From assembly GCF_040436345.1 (NCBI RefSeq), contig NC_133232.1, positions 4,203,001-4,267,000 on the forward strand: DNA of 64,000 nt, written 5' to 3'. The DNA is from Pagrus major. Lineage: Eukaryota; Chordata; Actinopteri; Spariformes; Sparidae. The notes beneath the pieces were generated by a model that saw only the letters and a list, made by a program, of their open reading frames with translations, was not told the origin of the DNA and did no database searches. Below are positions 63,953-64,000 of the stretch, one piece after another; the first letter of the stretch is position 1, and the number at the start of each line of letters is the position of its first letter. A program made the position numbers and the translations under genes.

Positions 63953-64000
63953 CCTCTGTGTGCCAGTCGCAGGAATCGTAGAGGCACACAACTAATGTGT

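Overview
The window is vertebrate nuclear DNA, almost certainly a percomorph-type teleost fish. It holds multi-exon genes with GT-AG introns, many (CA/TG)n microsatellites, and fish-type repeats: Tc1-like, hAT and Harbinger relics, an L2-type LINE and an I-clade LINE with RNase H. Exons were joined by hand from reading frame, splice consensus and phase. No bacterial operon, CRISPR array, rRNA or confident tRNA was seen.

Layout. (1) 1-3,000: transposon-rich flank with a Tc1-like relic split by a hAT-type element that has an exact 8-bp target duplication. (2) 3,018-27,560, minus strand: a coiled-coil domain protein 142 (ccdc142) gene of about 17 coding exons plus a probable noncoding first exon. 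Its introns carry most of the repeats (Tc1 pieces, an L2-like reverse transcriptase fragment, palindromes). (3) 27,580-31,440: intergenic, with an I-clade LINE on the minus strand whose reverse transcriptase is deleted, plus several short repeats. (4) 31,649-36,665, plus strand: slbp, the histone mRNA stem-loop binding protein, 8 coding exons, 282 aa, with a GC-rich promoter. It is divergent from ccdc142. (5) 37,590-51,462, plus strand: immt (MIC60/mitofilin), 15 coding exons including a candidate 12-nt microexon, about 767 aa. (6) 51,590-55,900: intergenic transposon debris. (7) 55,900-63,991, minus strand: a three-exon FGF4/FGF6-subfamily growth factor, most like fgf4, tail-to-tail with immt. 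Its upstream regulatory region lies outside the window.

The four genes do not form an evident functional unit. They are a cell-cycle histone mRNA factor, a mitochondrial cristae organiser, a poorly characterised coiled-coil protein and a secreted signalling ligand. The most notable local features concern splicing. Simple repeats act as the 3' splice-site tracts of two immt introns. A CA repeat starts right after a ccdc142 donor. Transposon remnants abut the acceptors of fgf exon 3 and ccdc142 exon 12. ccdc142 uses one GC-AG intron, and one of its exons has no convincing donor. The FGF also has serine in place of a cysteine that is conserved almost throughout the family.
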